A stretch of 64,000 bases of DNA. Source: Paenibacillus zeisoli. GTDB lineage: Bacteria > Bacillota > Bacilli > Paenibacillales > Paenibacillaceae. Below the pieces are notes generated by a model. The model worked only from the letters and a program-made list of their open reading frames with translations, searched no databases and had not been told where the DNA came from. This document shows positions 41,318 to 51,047 of the stretch, in pieces; within the stretch, counting starts at the first letter, position 1; every line of letters begins with the position of its first letter. The stretch spans positions 401,283 to 465,282 of the forward strand of contig NZ_RZNX01000003.1 in assembly GCF_003994465.1 (NCBI RefSeq), read 5' to 3'. Both the position numbers and the translations under genes were made by a program.

Positions 41318-42454
41318 TCACTGCCTTGTGTTATTCTGAATCGCCTTGCTCACATCATAATCGGTTAGATCGATATCCGGCTGCATGCCCAGCGCTAACT
41401 TGGCCATCTGGCTTCCGATGAATGGGCCCATCGTCAAACCGGAGGCGCCAAGGCCGTTAACCGCCAGAAGTCCCTCCCAGCCCGGAACCGCTCCAATTAC
41501 CGGCAGAAAATCAGCTGTAAAAGGACGAAATCCCACTCGTACCTCCTGAAAAGTGCTGTCTGCCAGACCCGGCGCCCAAGTAAGGCATTTGCTTATAATT
41601 TCATGCATGCCCCCTGGAGTTACCCGCGTATCATAACCTTCAACATTATTCTCATGCGTCGCCCCCACCACAATCTTCTGCTGCTCAAAGGCAAGCAGAT
41701 ATTGATCCGAAGGCGGCATCACGACCGGCCAATCACCCGTATTCAGCTTCTCGTCTGGGAGCTGCAGATGCATGATCTGGGCTTTCTGATATCTCACCTG
41801 AAAATCAACACCCAAAGGCTTCAGCACCTGCCCCGCCCATGCTCCTGCGCACACGATAACCTTGTCAGCCGGGTAGCTGGTTGCTCCGCATATTACGCCC
41901 GTTACACGGCCTGCAAGAAATTCAATCTTAGCGTCCTCATGGATTAGCTCAGCCCCATTCCTCACAGCAGCTCGGAGCAAAGCACCGCGCAGCGCACGCC
42001 CGTCGACCCGGGCGGCCCCGCTAATATGAAGGGAAGCATATCCTTCCACGAGCAGGGGAAACTGCTCGCGGGTTGCATGCTCATCCAGCCGGGTAATCTC
42101 ACCGATCTCCGGTGCGTCTTCGAGGCGCTGGTATGCACGTTCCTCCATTTTGCCGATTCTCTCAGGATCTATATGTATGTTAAGAGCACCTACCCTGGCA
42201 TAACCCGTCTCGGTCTCCCCTTCTCGTTCAAGCTCTTCAATTAGAGCCGGGTAATAACGCGCGCCGGCCTTCGCCAGCTGGTACCACGCCTTATTTCGCC
42301 TCTGGGACAGCCATGGACAGATAATCCCTGCGGCCGCATCCGTAGCCTGTCCTTGTTCCTGTCGATCGATAATAAGCACATCCGTACCAAGCTTAGCTAG
42401 ATGGTATGCCGTAGATGCGCCGGCAATTCCGGCACCAATAACAATGACTTTCAT
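41318..42454 (-). CDS. FAD-dependent amino-acid oxidase-like (DadA/ThiO type)
   Basis: A 378-residue flavoenzyme of the DAO family. The dinucleotide motif is 'KVIVIGAGIAGASTAYHLAKLG' in part ('VIGAGIAGASTAYHLA'); 'ATDAAAGIICPWLS' and 'VRVGFRPFTADFLPVIGAVPG' in part are family blocks, and 'GLGASGLTMGP' is the C-terminal FAD loop. Such enzymes oxidise glycine, sarcosine or D-amino acids with release of ammonia and hydrogen peroxide. No thi or sox genes are adjacent, so the substrate is open. ATG 42454 follows GGAAGG. Confidence 0.88.
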   Translation of the reverse strand: MKVIVIGAGIAGASTAYHLAKLGTDVLIIDRQEQGQATDAAAGIICPWLSQRRNKAWYQLAKAGARYYPALIEELEREGETETGYARVGALNIHIDPERIGKMEERAYQRLEDAPEIGEITRLDEHATREQFPLLVEGYASLHISGAARVDGRALRGALLRAAVRNGAELIHEDAKIEFLAGRVTGVICGATSYPADKVIVCAGAWAGQVLKPLGVDFQVRYQKAQIMHLQLPDEKLNTGDWPVVMPPSDQYLLAFEQQKIVVGATHENNVEGYDTRVTPGGMHEIISKCLTWAPGLADSTFQEVRVGFRPFTADFLPVIGAVPGWEGLLAVNGLGASGLTMGPFIGSQMAKLALGMQPDIDLTDYDVSKAIQNNTRQ

Positions 42455-42854
42455 GATAATTCCAGCCTTCCTGCTAACTGTCTTTGTATAGTAATGAGAT
42501 CTATATAAATGAAACTAATGATTTACATGCTGGTCAGCCGTATGAAATGTTCCTACGATCGCTGTTGTTCTCAGACTTCTCCATTGAATTTTTAGAGGTA
42601 GAAGTCTAATCACAAAGCATAGGCTTCCGATGTAGCTTTCTTTCAGAAAGCTTTCAGAACGCTCCGCTTCTCCAGAATCATTTCACACTCTTGCCTATAA
42701 GTAATTCTTACTGCATTTAGAATTTTAACATGTCTCTTCCCCTTCGATACACTTTCCTGCATGTAATTCTTGAGACTAATTCTATTGTGTTCCGAAACTT
42801 CTCCATAATTTAACTGTCTATAGTAATAATCATTCAAGAGGAGGTTCAATTTTT
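42455..42854. other. Intergenic region upstream of the RCC1-stalk gene
   Basis: A 400-base AT-rich gap between divergent genes. The ribosome site of the plus-strand gene (AAGAGGAGG) is at its right end. On the minus strand a frame stays open across the right half, but it has no convincing start. A small self-complementary stretch (GAAAGCTTTC) lies at 42645-42656. No RNA motif was recognised. Confidence 0.4.
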
Positions 42855-44252
42855 GTGAGGAAATTTCTAGCTTATCTGTCACTAAGCTTGATGTTACTAG
42901 CTTCATCGGCATCCGCCGCTTATGCCGCCAGTCCCGCACCCGGTGAAGGAAGGGCACTCAGCGGAATTGTGGACATTGACTTTACGGCTGAGGGAGATGG
43001 AACCGGGCTTGCGCTGGACAGGAATGGAACAGTCTGGTATTGGCACGGCAACGAGCCAGCCAAACGCGGGCCAAGCGTCCCAGGTGCTGTGAAGATAACC
43101 CCCAAGCTGCTGCTAAAGCGGGACGGAACTGTATGGGAATGGAAACCAGGCTCCTCTACCAGCCACCAGGTGCAGGGCTTGTCAAGTATTCGCAAGATTT
43201 CGAGCAGCAATGCCGGCAGCCTGGCACTGGATAACACCGGCAATCTGTGGGCTTGGGGACAGAGCTGCCAGGTGGCCATCGCGGCGAACTCCAAGCTTGT
43301 CCAAGATATGTGCTCTGATTACCAGGCCCGAGATCCGCTGCTGGATCAGCCTATCCTGATTACCCATGACATCGTTGATGCTGATATCAATACAGATCTT
43401 GCCTTCGCTCGCAAGGACGGTCTTATTGAGCAGTTTTATTACGGGGATAATGTACATTCTGGGGCGAATAGCTACCGACTTCCAGGTAACCGCAAAGTGG
43501 TATCTATATCAGAGAACGCGATGTCTGCAAATCGTGGTGCCGTGTTCGTATTCGCGGATGATGGAAGTCTTTGGTATGGTTTTAATGGCGGCAATCTGCA
43601 TAAGATCGCACACAACTCTGCCTTCCGTTCCATTGATGCAGGGTACGAGGCGCAATTGGACAGTCTCGTGACCGATTCAAAGGGGCAGGTATGGACAACT
43701 TCCTGGAACTCCGACAATACCAGCTCTTCCATTAAGCTAAAGGGACTGAGCCATATCGTGAAAGCTGTGGCCCGGTCGATCAACAGCGGCTTGGCCATGG
43801 ATAAAAGCGGCAAGGTATGGCAATGGGGCAAAACGAAATTGACTTTGAACTTTACCCACAAGGATAGTCCCCTTAACGGATCCCCCAAGGTGCTGCCTGT
43901 GCAGCATGAGCTGACTGTCAGCTGGAACGGTGCCAACCTACCGCTCACATCCGCACCTATACTGCGTGACGGATCGCTGCTTGTACCGATGAGGGAGCTA
44001 TTCGAGGCTTTCGGTGCCAAGGTAGATTACAACAATGGCCAAATCCACGCTTCACGGGGCGAGCGGACCCTTTGGCTGACCGTGTATAGTAAGACGGCAA
44101 CCATAGATGGAAAGCAATCGTTGATGAGCACCGCATCAATCTATGTGGATGGTAAGACCTACGTACCGCTGAGGTTTTTGTCTCAGGCTCTCGGAGCTGC
44201 GGTGGAGTGGAAGGCTGCACAGGGTGATGTGTCGATCGTACTGAATAAGTAA
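42855..44252 (+). CDS. Secreted RCC1-repeat protein with stalk domain
   Basis: A 465-residue exported protein starting at GTG 42855 after AAGAGGAGG. Signal peptide 'KFLAYLSLSLMLLASSASA' cleaves near 'AYAAS'. Residues about 35-330 carry RCC1-like propeller repeats ('ALDRNGTVWYWHGN', 'ALDNTGNLWAWGQS', 'AMDKSGKVWQWGKT'). Residues about 345-465 are two halves of a copper-amine-oxidase-type stalk domain ('LVPMRELFEAFGAKVDY', 'YVPLRFLSQALGAAVEW'). The architecture is common in Paenibacillus surface proteins. It may be expressed with the VOC gene 14 bases downstream. Confidence 0.85.
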   Translation: MRKFLAYLSLSLMLLASSASAAYAASPAPGEGRALSGIVDIDFTAEGDGTGLALDRNGTVWYWHGNEPAKRGPSVPGAVKITPKLLLKRDGTVWEWKPGSSTSHQVQGLSSIRKISSSNAGSLALDNTGNLWAWGQSCQVAIAANSKLVQDMCSDYQARDPLLDQPILITHDIVDADINTDLAFARKDGLIEQFYYGDNVHSGANSYRLPGNRKVVSISENAMSANRGAVFVFADDGSLWYGFNGGNLHKIAHNSAFRSIDAGYEAQLDSLVTDSKGQVWTTSWNSDNTSSSIKLKGLSHIVKAVARSINSGLAMDKSGKVWQWGKTKLTLNFTHKDSPLNGSPKVLPVQHELTVSWNGANLPLTSAPILRDGSLLVPMRELFEAFGAKVDYNNGQIHASRGERTLWLTVYSKTATIDGKQSLMSTASIYVDGKTYVPLRFLSQALGAAVEWKAAQGDVSIVLNK

Positions 44253-44266
44253 TAAGGGGGCAAATC

Positions 44267-44662
44267 ATGGGCAGATTAGTTCATTTTGAAATTCATGTTG
44301 ATGACATGGAGCGTGCCAAAAAGTTTTACGGAGATGTATTTGGGTGGACCTTTGAGGATTGGAGCGAATATGCGGGAATGCCCTACTTCGGAGCCGTGAC
44401 CGGCGAGGCCGCCGAGCTCGGAATTAACGGAGCTCTAATGCAGCGCCAGGGCGCATCTCCACAGCCTGGGCAGGCTTTGAATGGCTATGCCTGCACGATG
44501 GGAGTAGAAGATTACGACTCCACTGAGGCACAAATTCTTAAGCACGGAGGCAAGATTGCACTGCCTAAATATGCTCTGCCCGGTATGGCGTGGCAGGGGT
44601 ATTATGTAGATCCCGAAGGGAATACGTTCGGTATTCATCAGCCGGATAAGAATGCGAAATAG
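44267..44662 (+). CDS. VOC-family (glyoxalase/bleomycin-resistance fold) protein
   Basis: A 131-residue protein. 'LVHFEIHVDDMERAKKFYGDVFGW' in part is the classical first beta-alpha-beta unit with metal-ligand His and 'YYVDPEGNTFGIHQ' the last unit with a metal-ligand region. Metal-binding positions (His 6, Glu 8 and the late residues) look present. Members range from dioxygenases to antibiotic-binding proteins; this branch is often annotated only as VOC. ATG 44267 follows AAGGGGG, 14 bases after the RCC1-stalk gene. Confidence 0.88.
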   Translation: MGRLVHFEIHVDDMERAKKFYGDVFGWTFEDWSEYAGMPYFGAVTGEAAELGINGALMQRQGASPQPGQALNGYACTMGVEDYDSTEAQILKHGGKIALPKYALPGMAWQGYYVDPEGNTFGIHQPDKNAK

Positions 44663-44681
44663 CTGAACTACTGCAAATAAA

Positions 44682-44713
44682 CAGGCACTTCCCTTGAATA
44701 GGAGAAGTGCCTG
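44682..44713 (+). terminator. Terminator after the VOC gene
   Basis: CAGGCACTTC/GAAGTGCCTG with a 12-base loop followed by ATTCT, 20 bases after the stop codon. Confidence 0.75.
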
Positions 44714-45399
44714 ATTCTAAATTCATATAATAACTCTAACTCATCTAGTTTATCCACTCTGATTTGACCAACAATCCACACGAAAATTGCAAGTATGAGA
44801 CATAAGCAGGTGTGAAACATTGGTTCATCAATGGGAATCGGCAGATGCCTCCCCTCCCAAAACTGTAAAGATTGCCTATTTTTTTGAAATGGGATACTAT
44901 AAAAAAAAATCCACACAACTTACTCTTTCAGTTCGTTCGGCAGTAAGGTGCAATCGTTTGCACTAAGTAGCAGCTCTGTTCCTTCGCTCTTAATAGAAAC
45001 ACTTTAATCTAGAGTTCGCTCGAGTTCACCTTATGTCGATTATGTTTACAGATGTCGCCGACATACGACGCCGCGCGCATTCCATATTTCATTGAGCTTG
45101 CCCGGGCAGCCGACGGCGCAGATCGCGATCGTTGATATGGTAGCGCTCTCTATGTCATGAGTCGAATGGCCAAGCTCGGCTGCCTTATTCTACACGATCT
45201 TGCCGTAATCAGATTTAATAACATCGTCCTTCGAAACTTACGTCTCCCCTCTGTTCAGTTGATCTCGGCTTATATTCAGATGAGCTGCAGCACATTGTAA
45301 TCCCACATCATTTTAGCCGCCAGAGAATCGACGATTACCGCTTTCGAAGTGACGATGAGCCTCAAAGATGAAGCTTAAGTGAGGGGGGTCACGTACGTC
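44714..45399. other. Gene-poor, decayed region upstream of the PAS kinase
   Basis: About 690 bases without an intact gene. The left part is AT-rich with poly-A/T runs; the right part is GC-richer and carries an old coding remnant on the minus strand (45046-45237). No promoter of high quality for the kinase was identified. Confidence 0.5.
45046..45237 (-). pseudogene. Decayed coding remnant, family unknown
   Basis: One minus-strand frame reads coherently for about 63 codons between stops ('SKDDVIKSDYGKIV', one in-frame TAG, then 'NKAAELGHSTHDIESATIS' and 'TIAICAVGCPGKLNEIW') and ends at 45046. The amino-acid texture is protein-like and the frame is interrupted by a single stop, but there is no start codon with ribosome site and I cannot name the family. 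Confidence 0.3.
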
Positions 45400-47571
45400 A
45401 TGTCCGCAGACCAAAAGATACATAGGGAAGTCTTATTCGACCATTGGTTCCAACATGCCGGGGCCGGTTTGGCGGTTGTTTCCAACGAGGGCGCTTTATT
45501 AATGGTTAACGAATCGTTTTGCCGGATACTCGGTTATACGGAGCATGAACTGCAGCCGAAGTTTTTTCATGAGATCATGCAATTCGGCGAAGCGGCCGCA
45601 ACCAGCGAGCTGCTTGCACAGATCGAACAAGACAGACGACAGCCGCAGCGCCTGGAGCAGGCGTTCGTCCGCAAAGACGGCCGAAGGGTATGGATGCAGC
45701 TGCATATTACTATCGCAGACAGCGTTATGCAGCATTTTCTCGTTGAGATGCACGAAATCTCGGAACAGAAACGGCTGGAACAGCAGTTGCGGGAATATGA
45801 AGAACGATTCCATTCCATCTTAGAGAACCATCCCGAACCCGTCTTCTTATACTCTGAATCGGACGGGCTCATATATATCAGTCCAGCATGCGAGAAATTA
45901 ACCGGATATAAGGCGGACGAACTGCTCTCGAATCCTTACGCGATCCAGGTGCACAACTTAACTTCAATTGAACAGCAGTTTGAATCGGCATTACGAGGGG
46001 AGCCGCTCAACTTCGAAATGTCTTATCTTCACAAAGACGGACGTACATTGTACGTTAATGTCACTTCTGTTCCGATTACGTGCGGCGGCAAGATTGAATC
46101 GTTGTTCTGTATCGCGAAGGACGTTACGAACGAAAAGCTAAAGAGCGAAAGGCTGGAGCAGGCAGAGAATTTGTATCACCTGATTTCGGAGAACTCGCAA
46201 GATATTATTACAATTACCGACAAGTCCGGAATCGTCCAATACACTTCGCCTGCGATTACGAGAGTGCTTGGGTACAAGCCGGAAGAAGTGATCGGTCTTT
46301 ACGGCGGCAATCAATGGGAGCAGAACGAAGTACGGGAATTTGAAAATTCGTCACCTTTCCAAGACTCGCTTGAGGTACTCGTAACCGCCCCGAACTTACA
46401 TAAAGACGGTCATATCGTATATATGGAGAACAAAATACGAGCGATCTGCGATGAGCAGGGGGAGATCGTTCAATTTCTTGCGATCGCCCGCGATATTACG
46501 GAGCGGCTTGCAGCGGAAGAAGGATACCGGCGAATTGTGGAAGACTCTCCGGATATGGTCATTATAACCCGCGGGCAGCAATGGCTGTTTATTAATGAAG
46601 CCGGTACAGCCCTGATCGGCTGCAACGATAAGTCCGAGGTCATGCAAAAACCGTTTATCCAATACATCGCTCCGAAGTATCGGGATTTGATCGAAGCGAG
46701 GCTGCTTGAGGTTGCCGGCGGTCAAACCGTTGAGTTGATTGAACATAAGCTGATTCGTGCGGACGGGTCCATCATCCATGTCGAATCGAAATCGATGCCG
46801 ACCGTTTTTAAAGGGGAAGCTGCCATTTACACGGTCATACGTGATATAACAGAGCGGAAAAAGACGCAGGATCTGCTGATCAACTCGGAGAAGTTGTCCG
46901 TCTCGGGCCAGCTTGCCGCCGGGATCGCACATGAGATCCGCAATCCGCTTGCCGCGATCAAAGGATTTTTGCAGCTCATGAGGTCCGGGCAGCCGACCAA
47001 GCAGGAGTACCTCCAAATTATTTCGGAAGAAATGATCCGAATCGAAGATATTTTATCCGAGCTGCTTGTGCTCGCTAAACCGCAAATTTCGAAGCGTGTG
47101 CCGAAGGATATCGGGCAATTGATCCAGCAAACCGTCACTTTACTCAGTACGCAGGCGATTTTGAACAGCATCGAGGTCATAGTTTCGACTGACGACGAAC
47201 TGCCGCTGCTCGTGTGTGACGAGAATCAAATCAAGCAAGTGATGATCAATTTTATTAAAAATGCACTCGAAGCGACCGCTAGCGGAGGAACCATTGAAGT
47301 CAGCGTCCGCAAGTTAAATTATGCGGCAATCGAGATCGAGATTCGCGATACAGGGTGCGGGATCTCCAAGGACCGACTGGCAAGGCTCGGCGAGCCTTTT
47401 TATACCACGAAAGAAAAAGGCACCGGACTCGGGCTTATGGTCAGCCGCCGCATTATCGAAAGCCACGGCGGCACCTTCTCGGTCACCAGCACCGTCAACG
47501 TCGGCACATCGGTCATCCTCACCTTCCCCATCGAGCGAGCAGATGAACGGATTGGGATGCCCGTTCATTAG
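45400..47571 (+). CDS. Multi-PAS sensor histidine kinase (sporulation-kinase-like)
   Basis: A 723-residue soluble kinase. Four PAS domains follow each other (about residues 12-125, 135-250, 255-370, 375-490; e.g. 'RILGYTEHEL', 'EKLTGYKADELL', 'TRVLGYKPEEVIGL'), each ending in a PAC strand such as 'IARDITER'. The HisKA box is 'AAGIAHEIRNPLAAIKGFL' and the ATPase has 'IKNALEAT', 'DTGCGIS' and 'KGTGLGLMVS'. The plan resembles KinA/KinE, which feed the sporulation phosphorelay. ATG 45400 is chosen with GGGGGG about 11 bases upstream; GTG 45379 is alternative. No response-regulator gene is adjacent. Confidence 0.9.
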   Translation: MSADQKIHREVLFDHWFQHAGAGLAVVSNEGALLMVNESFCRILGYTEHELQPKFFHEIMQFGEAAATSELLAQIEQDRRQPQRLEQAFVRKDGRRVWMQLHITIADSVMQHFLVEMHEISEQKRLEQQLREYEERFHSILENHPEPVFLYSESDGLIYISPACEKLTGYKADELLSNPYAIQVHNLTSIEQQFESALRGEPLNFEMSYLHKDGRTLYVNVTSVPITCGGKIESLFCIAKDVTNEKLKSERLEQAENLYHLISENSQDIITITDKSGIVQYTSPAITRVLGYKPEEVIGLYGGNQWEQNEVREFENSSPFQDSLEVLVTAPNLHKDGHIVYMENKIRAICDEQGEIVQFLAIARDITERLAAEEGYRRIVEDSPDMVIITRGQQWLFINEAGTALIGCNDKSEVMQKPFIQYIAPKYRDLIEARLLEVAGGQTVELIEHKLIRADGSIIHVESKSMPTVFKGEAAIYTVIRDITERKKTQDLLINSEKLSVSGQLAAGIAHEIRNPLAAIKGFLQLMRSGQPTKQEYLQIISEEMIRIEDILSELLVLAKPQISKRVPKDIGQLIQQTVTLLSTQAILNSIEVIVSTDDELPLLVCDENQIKQVMINFIKNALEATASGGTIEVSVRKLNYAAIEIEIRDTGCGISKDRLARLGEPFYTTKEKGTGLGLMVSRRIIESHGGTFSVTSTVNVGTSVILTFPIERADERIGMPVH

Positions 47572-47617
47572 CCGCGGGCGGTGAATCGTACTTCCCCTCC
47601 ATTCAGCAGCTACGCGT

Positions 47618-47648
47618 AAAGGCCCCTTTTGATTACAAAGGGGCCTTT
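47618..47648. terminator. Bidirectional terminator
   Basis: AAAGGCCCCTTT/AAAGGGGCCTTT with a 7-base loop between the kinase and the convergent alpha-galactosidase gene. Confidence 0.85.
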
Positions 47649-47709
47649 GCCTAGCTGAACTCAATCAAATAGAAGCTCAAGAACTGCCTGTTCCTAAGCT
47701 CCCATCTGT

Positions 47710-49884
47710 TTACAGCGTTACCGCCCGGAGTCTGAACCACCCGCTTTGATAGTCCTTCTGCTCGTAGGCAAGGGGCAGGCCTAACTGCATGAGCCGGTCT
47801 CCTCCGTGAGTTGACATCTCCTTGCCATTGCCCGCCTGCACTTCATATTCAAGTTCCGGATTAAGCCCATCAAGACGCAGACTTCGCAGAGGCGGGTTCG
47901 GCACGGCCATCACTTGGAAATAGTAGACGATAGCCTCCTCTTTGTCCTCCGATACGATCATCCAGGCTGACTCATTTCCTCGGAATGGACTTTTAAGCCG
48001 ATACAAGTCTCCCTGCTGAACCAAACCGCGGATCTCCTTATAAGCTGAGACTTGACGCCTCACGATCTCTTTCTCTTCATCGGTAAATTTCGTCAGATCC
48101 AGCTCATAGCCGAAGTTCCCGGACATGGCAACATCTCCCCGGAACTCAAGCGGGGTCATCCGTCCAACCTGATGGTTCGGCACAGCCGACACGTGTGCCC
48201 CGATGGCGCTAACCGGATACACCAGGCTGGTGCCGTACTGAATCTTCAGCCGCTCCACTGCATCGGTATTATCGCTGGTCCAGGTCTGCGGCATATAGTG
48301 GAGCATGCCGGGATCGAAGCGCCCGCCGCCGCTTGAGCAGCTCTCGAACAGAATATGCGGGAATGCCGTAGTAATGCGCTCCAGCAGTTCATACAATCCA
48401 AGCACATAGCGATGGGCAGTCTCGGCTTGACGTTCAGGCGGCAGAGCGGCAGAACCAATCTCCGTCAGGGCCCGGTTCATGTCCCATTTCACGTAAGCGA
48501 CCGGCACACTTGTGAAAATAGCTGAAAGTGAGTCATAGATGTAATCGCGCACTTCCTTGCGGGTGTAATCGAGCACCAGCTGCCATCTGGCTTCACTGCG
48601 TCTTCTCCCCGGAACATGGAGGCACCAGTCCGGATGCTTCCGATACAGCTCGCTGTCCGGCGAGATCATCTCGGGCTCGAACCAGAGCCCGAACTTCAGG
48701 CCCTGCTCGTTCACGCGCTGCGCAACATCCGCTAGCCCGCCCGGCAGCTTCCGTCGGTCCTCGTACCAATCGCCAAGGGAGGAGTTGTCGGAGTCCCTAG
48801 TGCCGAACCAGCCGTCATCCAAGACGAACAGTTCGATCCCAAGCCTTGCCCCCTCTTCTGCAATCGATACCAACTTATCCGCATTAAAGTCGAAATAAGT
48901 AGCTTCCCAGTTATTGACCAGAATAGGCCGTTCTTCATCCCGGTATTTCCCCCGGCATAGCCGAGTCCGGTACAAGCGGTGATACGTCCGTGACATGCCT
49001 CCAAGTCCCTGACCGGAGTAGACCATGACCGCCTCGGGCGTCTGAAAGCTCTCCCCCGGACTAAGCAGCCATGCGAAGTCAAAGGAATTCAGGCCCATAC
49101 TAAACCGTGTGGAACCGAAAGAATCCACTTCAGCCCCGGCTTCAAAGCTACCGCTGTACACAAGGCTGAAGCCATATGCCTCACCATGGTTCTCGGTTGT
49201 CTCCGAAGTCACCAATGCCGCAAAAGGGTTGAATTGATGGCTGCTCATCCCCCTTTTGCTATCGATCCGGGTCTCGCCTTGATGAATCGGTCTCCGGACC
49301 ATATTCGCTTCCCGGGCCCATGCTCCTGACAGGTACACCATCTCCAAGTCACTCTTGCCCGAGAAATCAACACTTGCGCTTAGAGCACGGCGAAGCCGTA
49401 GGCTCTTGTCTCCCCCGTTACTCAGACGGGCTGAACGAGTGATCACATTACGATTCGCATAGACCGTATAGCTAAGCACGACCTTAAGGCCTGAATAAGC
49501 ATCCTTCAGATCCAGTTCCAGGGTCTCCGCTTCGGATTCATCCTCCGTATATACGGCCGGGAGCCCCGGTAAGGACGGCTTTCCCTCAATAATCCGGTAT
49601 CCGTCATACCGCAGCTCTGTAATCCGGGTTCCATCCTCAAGCTCCGCTTGGTACGCCGGATTCCGGAAGTCTCCGCTCCCGTACTGCGGATATTCCTGGG
49701 GCAGCCGATCAAGCCCCGCCTTCGCCGGGGTATGAATCAGCAGATCGTCCATGGAATCCCGGTGCCTCAGCCTGCCTCCCCAGTAGACGTGCAGCGGATA
49801 CCCGTCCACGATCTGAATCATATAACTCATGCCAGCCGACTGCAGATGAAACAGCCCGGTGTTCTCCTGAACCATTACGCTCAT
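47710..49884 (-). CDS. Alpha-galactosidase, glycoside hydrolase family 36
   Basis: A 724-residue GH36 enzyme that removes terminal alpha-1,6-galactose from melibiose, raffinose and related sugars. The nucleophile Asp is in 'YVKWDMNR'; the acid/base Asp region is 'FESCSSGGGRFDPGML' and 'WTSDNTDA'. 'NNWEATYFDFN' and 'LFVLDDGWFGTRDSDNSSLGDW' in part are the substrate-binding blocks. There is no signal peptide, so it is cytoplasmic. ATG 49884 follows AGAGAGGATG; an ORF start at 49926 lies before it. It is divergent from an AraC regulator. No dedicated transporter is adjacent. Confidence 0.95.
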   Translation of the reverse strand: MSVMVQENTGLFHLQSAGMSYMIQIVDGYPLHVYWGGRLRHRDSMDDLLIHTPAKAGLDRLPQEYPQYGSGDFRNPAYQAELEDGTRITELRYDGYRIIEGKPSLPGLPAVYTEDESEAETLELDLKDAYSGLKVVLSYTVYANRNVITRSARLSNGGDKSLRLRRALSASVDFSGKSDLEMVYLSGAWAREANMVRRPIHQGETRIDSKRGMSSHQFNPFAALVTSETTENHGEAYGFSLVYSGSFEAGAEVDSFGSTRFSMGLNSFDFAWLLSPGESFQTPEAVMVYSGQGLGGMSRTYHRLYRTRLCRGKYRDEERPILVNNWEATYFDFNADKLVSIAEEGARLGIELFVLDDGWFGTRDSDNSSLGDWYEDRRKLPGGLADVAQRVNEQGLKFGLWFEPEMISPDSELYRKHPDWCLHVPGRRRSEARWQLVLDYTRKEVRDYIYDSLSAIFTSVPVAYVKWDMNRALTEIGSAALPPERQAETAHRYVLGLYELLERITTAFPHILFESCSSGGGRFDPGMLHYMPQTWTSDNTDAVERLKIQYGTSLVYPVSAIGAHVSAVPNHQVGRMTPLEFRGDVAMSGNFGYELDLTKFTDEEKEIVRRQVSAYKEIRGLVQQGDLYRLKSPFRGNESAWMIVSEDKEEAIVYYFQVMAVPNPPLRSLRLDGLNPELEYEVQAGNGKEMSTHGGDRLMQLGLPLAYEQKDYQSGWFRLRAVTL

Positions 49885-50126
49885 GAATATACATCCTCTC
49901 TTTGGCAGCCTTCTCCCATAAAGCATGCAGGCTTGAATCTAGTTAATTTTAATATGTCTTAAAGCTTGATTCCCCTTACACACAGCGGTTGTATTCTCAG
50001 AAAGAAATATATTATATTTCAGTCATGCAGTACATGGCATGACGCTAACAAAACATGTTAAAATGCTAGATAATATGAAGTTATAAAAATAATATACTAA
50101 ATGAGAAATGAGAGGGAAGATCCGCC

Positions 50127-50942
50127 ATGATTGAATATTTGCCGCGCAGCAAGCATCATTCAGAACTCTATTTGACTCAATTTGGTGTGGAGGATTGTAT
50201 ACCCGGACATGATTATGGGCCTGCTGTAAGGGAGCATTATCTGCTGCACTATATTTTGGACGGGGAAGGAATCTATGAGGTCGGTGGGAAGAGGTATCCT
50301 CTGCGGAAGGGACAGGGGTTCTTGATTTGTCCCGATGTAGTTACTTATTATCAAGCCGATACCGCCCGCCCTTGGTCTTATTGCTGGGTTGGCTTTCATG
50401 GAACGCTGGCTGAATTGCTCCTTAAGCAAGCAGGTCTGACGCAGTCCTCCCCGATTCTCCACTATGAAAAAGACGACTTGATCTACCAATACCTACAAAT
50501 GATGATCGAGTCGAAAAGTTACCTTAAAGCCCAAGAAGCCCGATTGACTGGACTCTTGTATTTAATGCTGTCGCTCATCGTGGAGTTCGGACCGGCAGCA
50601 CCCCCCAGTGAAAGGGAAAGCCTTGCGGAGATGTACGTGGAGAAAGTCACGGATTTCATTGAAATGAACTATGCTCAGAAAATTACGATTGAGGATATTG
50701 CCCGTTTTATTGGACTGAATCGAAGCTATTTGGGCTCATTATTCAAAGAACGAATGAACACAAGCATCCAGGAGTATCTGGTTCGATATAGAGTTAATAA
50801 AGCGTGTGAGATGATGGACAAGGCCGACCTATCGATCGGCGATATTTCCCGCTCGGTCGGCTACAGCGACCCGCTTCTGTTCTCCAAAGTGTTCAAGAAG
50901 CTAAAGGGGCTTTCACCCAAGCATTACCGGATGAAACCATAA
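50127..50942 (+). CDS. AraC-family regulator of the alpha-galactosidase locus
   Basis: A 271-residue regulator. The N-terminal cupin ('HYILDGEGIYEVGGKRYPLRKGQGFLI' in part) senses a ligand; the C-terminal AraC domain has 'ITIEDIARFIGLNRSYLGSLFKE' in part and 'SIGDISRSVGYSDPLLFSKVFKK' in part, ending 'GLSPKHYR'. It resembles MsmR/RafR-type regulators encoded beside alpha-galactosidases. It is divergent from that gene with a 240-base region between that contains a 5-base inverted pair CATGC/GCATG at 50024-50041. ATG 50127 has GAGAGGGA. Confidence 0.9.
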   Translation: MIEYLPRSKHHSELYLTQFGVEDCIPGHDYGPAVREHYLLHYILDGEGIYEVGGKRYPLRKGQGFLICPDVVTYYQADTARPWSYCWVGFHGTLAELLLKQAGLTQSSPILHYEKDDLIYQYLQMMIESKSYLKAQEARLTGLLYLMLSLIVEFGPAAPPSERESLAEMYVEKVTDFIEMNYAQKITIEDIARFIGLNRSYLGSLFKERMNTSIQEYLVRYRVNKACEMMDKADLSIGDISRSVGYSDPLLFSKVFKKLKGLSPKHYRMKP

Positions 50943-51047
50943 TCCTCCCTCCGACCGATCACAAATCCATCTGCAGCCCAACTAACTAATGGACGGATTC
51001 ATGTAAAATAACAGGGTAGCAATTCTTTCAAGTTCAGGAGGGATTTC

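Noticed and set aside
42643-42957. Minus-strand ORF of 104 codons overlapping the start of the RCC1-stalk gene
   Set aside because: It would begin inside the signal peptide region of the plus-strand gene, has no ribosome site at any internal start, and covers that gene's leader. It reads rather protein-like, so a lost gene cannot be excluded, but evidence is too thin.
44668-44916. Minus-strand ORF of 82 codons with one hydrophobic segment
   Set aside because: Its 3' end is the terminator hairpin of the VOC gene, it contains a poly-A/T run, and no start has a ribosome site.
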